A stretch of DNA of 64,000 nt, taken from contig NZ_SRUZ01000002.1 of the NCBI RefSeq assembly GCF_004791165.1, positions 781,866-845,865 of the forward strand. The letters run 5' to 3'. Shown one piece after another: positions 63,587 through 64,000 of this stretch. Position numbers and translations under genes: made by a program. The DNA is from Mesorhizobium sp. M8A.F.Ca.ET.218.01.1.1. GTDB taxonomy: Bacteria > Pseudomonadota > Alphaproteobacteria > Rhizobiales > Rhizobiaceae. A model generated the notes under the pieces. It worked only from the letters and a program-made list of their open reading frames with translations, was not told where the DNA came from and did no database searches. Position 1 is the first letter of the stretch; every line of letters begins with the position of its first letter.

Positions 63587-64000
63587 CTAACGCGCGGCCG
63601 GCCCGCCAAAAATCATCCGCAAGAACTCGTCGAGCCAGCGCTTTAGGTGCATGTCCCAGATCAGCCGGCCGCCGAGATGGTCGCGGCCGGGCTGGGCGCC
63701 GGGTAGCTCGAAACGATGGGCGCCGCGCACCACCCAGCGCTGCATCATCACCCTGGTGAGTTCGCCATGGAACTGGATGCCCCAGGCATTGTCGCGATAG
63801 CGGAAGGCCTGGTTGGGATAGGTCTCGTTCGTGGCCAGCAGCGTCGCGTCGCTCGGCAGCGAAAAGCCCTCGCGGTGGAACTGGTAGACCATTTCGGGCC
63901 AGTGCATCAGCTTCCTGCCGGCCTCGGTCCCCTTCAGCGGATACCAGCCGATCTCCACCAGCCCTTCGCCGTGGCCCTCGACCTTGCCGCCGAGATGATT
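63587..64000 (-). CDS. Class I glutamine amidotransferase-like protein (partial)
   Basis: The frame is open from the window edge and ends at 63587, giving the last 137 residues; the start and the nucleophile Cys lie outside. AWGIQFHGELT carries the His and Glu of the GATase class I triad, slightly different from the typical FHPE. Upstream residues NHLGGKVEGHGEGLVEIGWYP fit a GMP-synthase-like stand-alone amidotransferase. The C-terminal helix ends RMIFGGPAAR. It might act in glutamine- or gamma-glutamyl-amide metabolism, but without the N-terminus this is open. Confidence 0.85.
   Translation of the reverse strand, partial: NHLGGKVEGHGEGLVEIGWYPLKGTEAGRKLMHWPEMVYQFHREGFSLPSDATLLATNETYPNQAFRYRDNAWGIQFHGELTRVMMQRWVVRGAHRFELPGAQPGRDHLGGRLIWDMHLKRWLDEFLRMIFGGPAAR

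Overview
The window looks like chromosomal DNA of a Rhizobiales bacterium, most likely Mesorhizobium or a close relative in Phyllobacteriaceae. The grounds are high GC, dense ABC transporter operons, a MucR/Ros regulator with a Cys-Asp-His-His finger, a pca beta-ketoadipate operon, and palindromic intergenic repeats of the rhizobial mosaic kind. Genus is inferred from gene content, not from an rRNA. No phage, transposase, integrase or CRISPR was seen; the only RNA gene found is a tRNA-Ala.

Layout. 1-2.4 kb: the end of an unknown gene and an M3 oligopeptidase. 2.6-10.4 kb: a sugar uptake locus with a binding protein, two permeases and an M81 peptidase leftward, and an SDR, the MalK-type ATPase and an RpiR regulator rightward. 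10.4-12.9 kb: YggU/YggT, tRNA-Ala(CGC), an XRE-type regulator and a small protein. 12.9-15.4 kb: exbB-exbD-tonB behind a candidate iron-responsive operator. 15.6-17.5 kb: a cysteine hydrolase, a flavin oxidoreductase and a 51-residue membrane protein. 17.7-22.7 kb: a BMP-type (nucleoside-like) ABC transporter. 23.0-26.8 kb: pcaIJF with a divergent IclR regulator.

27.0-40.4 kb is the most distinctive part: a two-sided polyamine locus. Leftward run a GntR regulator, a GT1 glycosyltransferase, a gamma-glutamylputrescine synthetase-like enzyme and a PuuB-like oxidase. Rightward run a Pot-type ABC transporter, a second paralogous glycosyltransferase, three tandem DUF861-type cupins and an aldehyde dehydrogenase. 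Uptake, gamma-glutamylation, oxidation and aldehyde oxidation would form a Puu-like pathway; the two glycosyltransferases and three cupins are not part of the known one.

40.6-64 kb: a secreted Gly/Asn-rich protein; a second polyamine-type ABC operon with an SDR; a LuxR-type regulator; a FadB-like bifunctional enzyme; a ribose-type ABC transporter; a GH15 glucoamylase - 6PGDH - G6PDH - ROK/polyphosphate glucokinase-like operon; MucR; an aminotransferase; an MFS exporter; a small conserved protein; and the end of a class I glutamine amidotransferase.

Two families of palindromic repeats (eight copies) punctuate the window. Three of them sit between a binding-protein gene and the next gene of its ABC operon. 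Several regulator-linked inverted repeats are reported as candidate operators.
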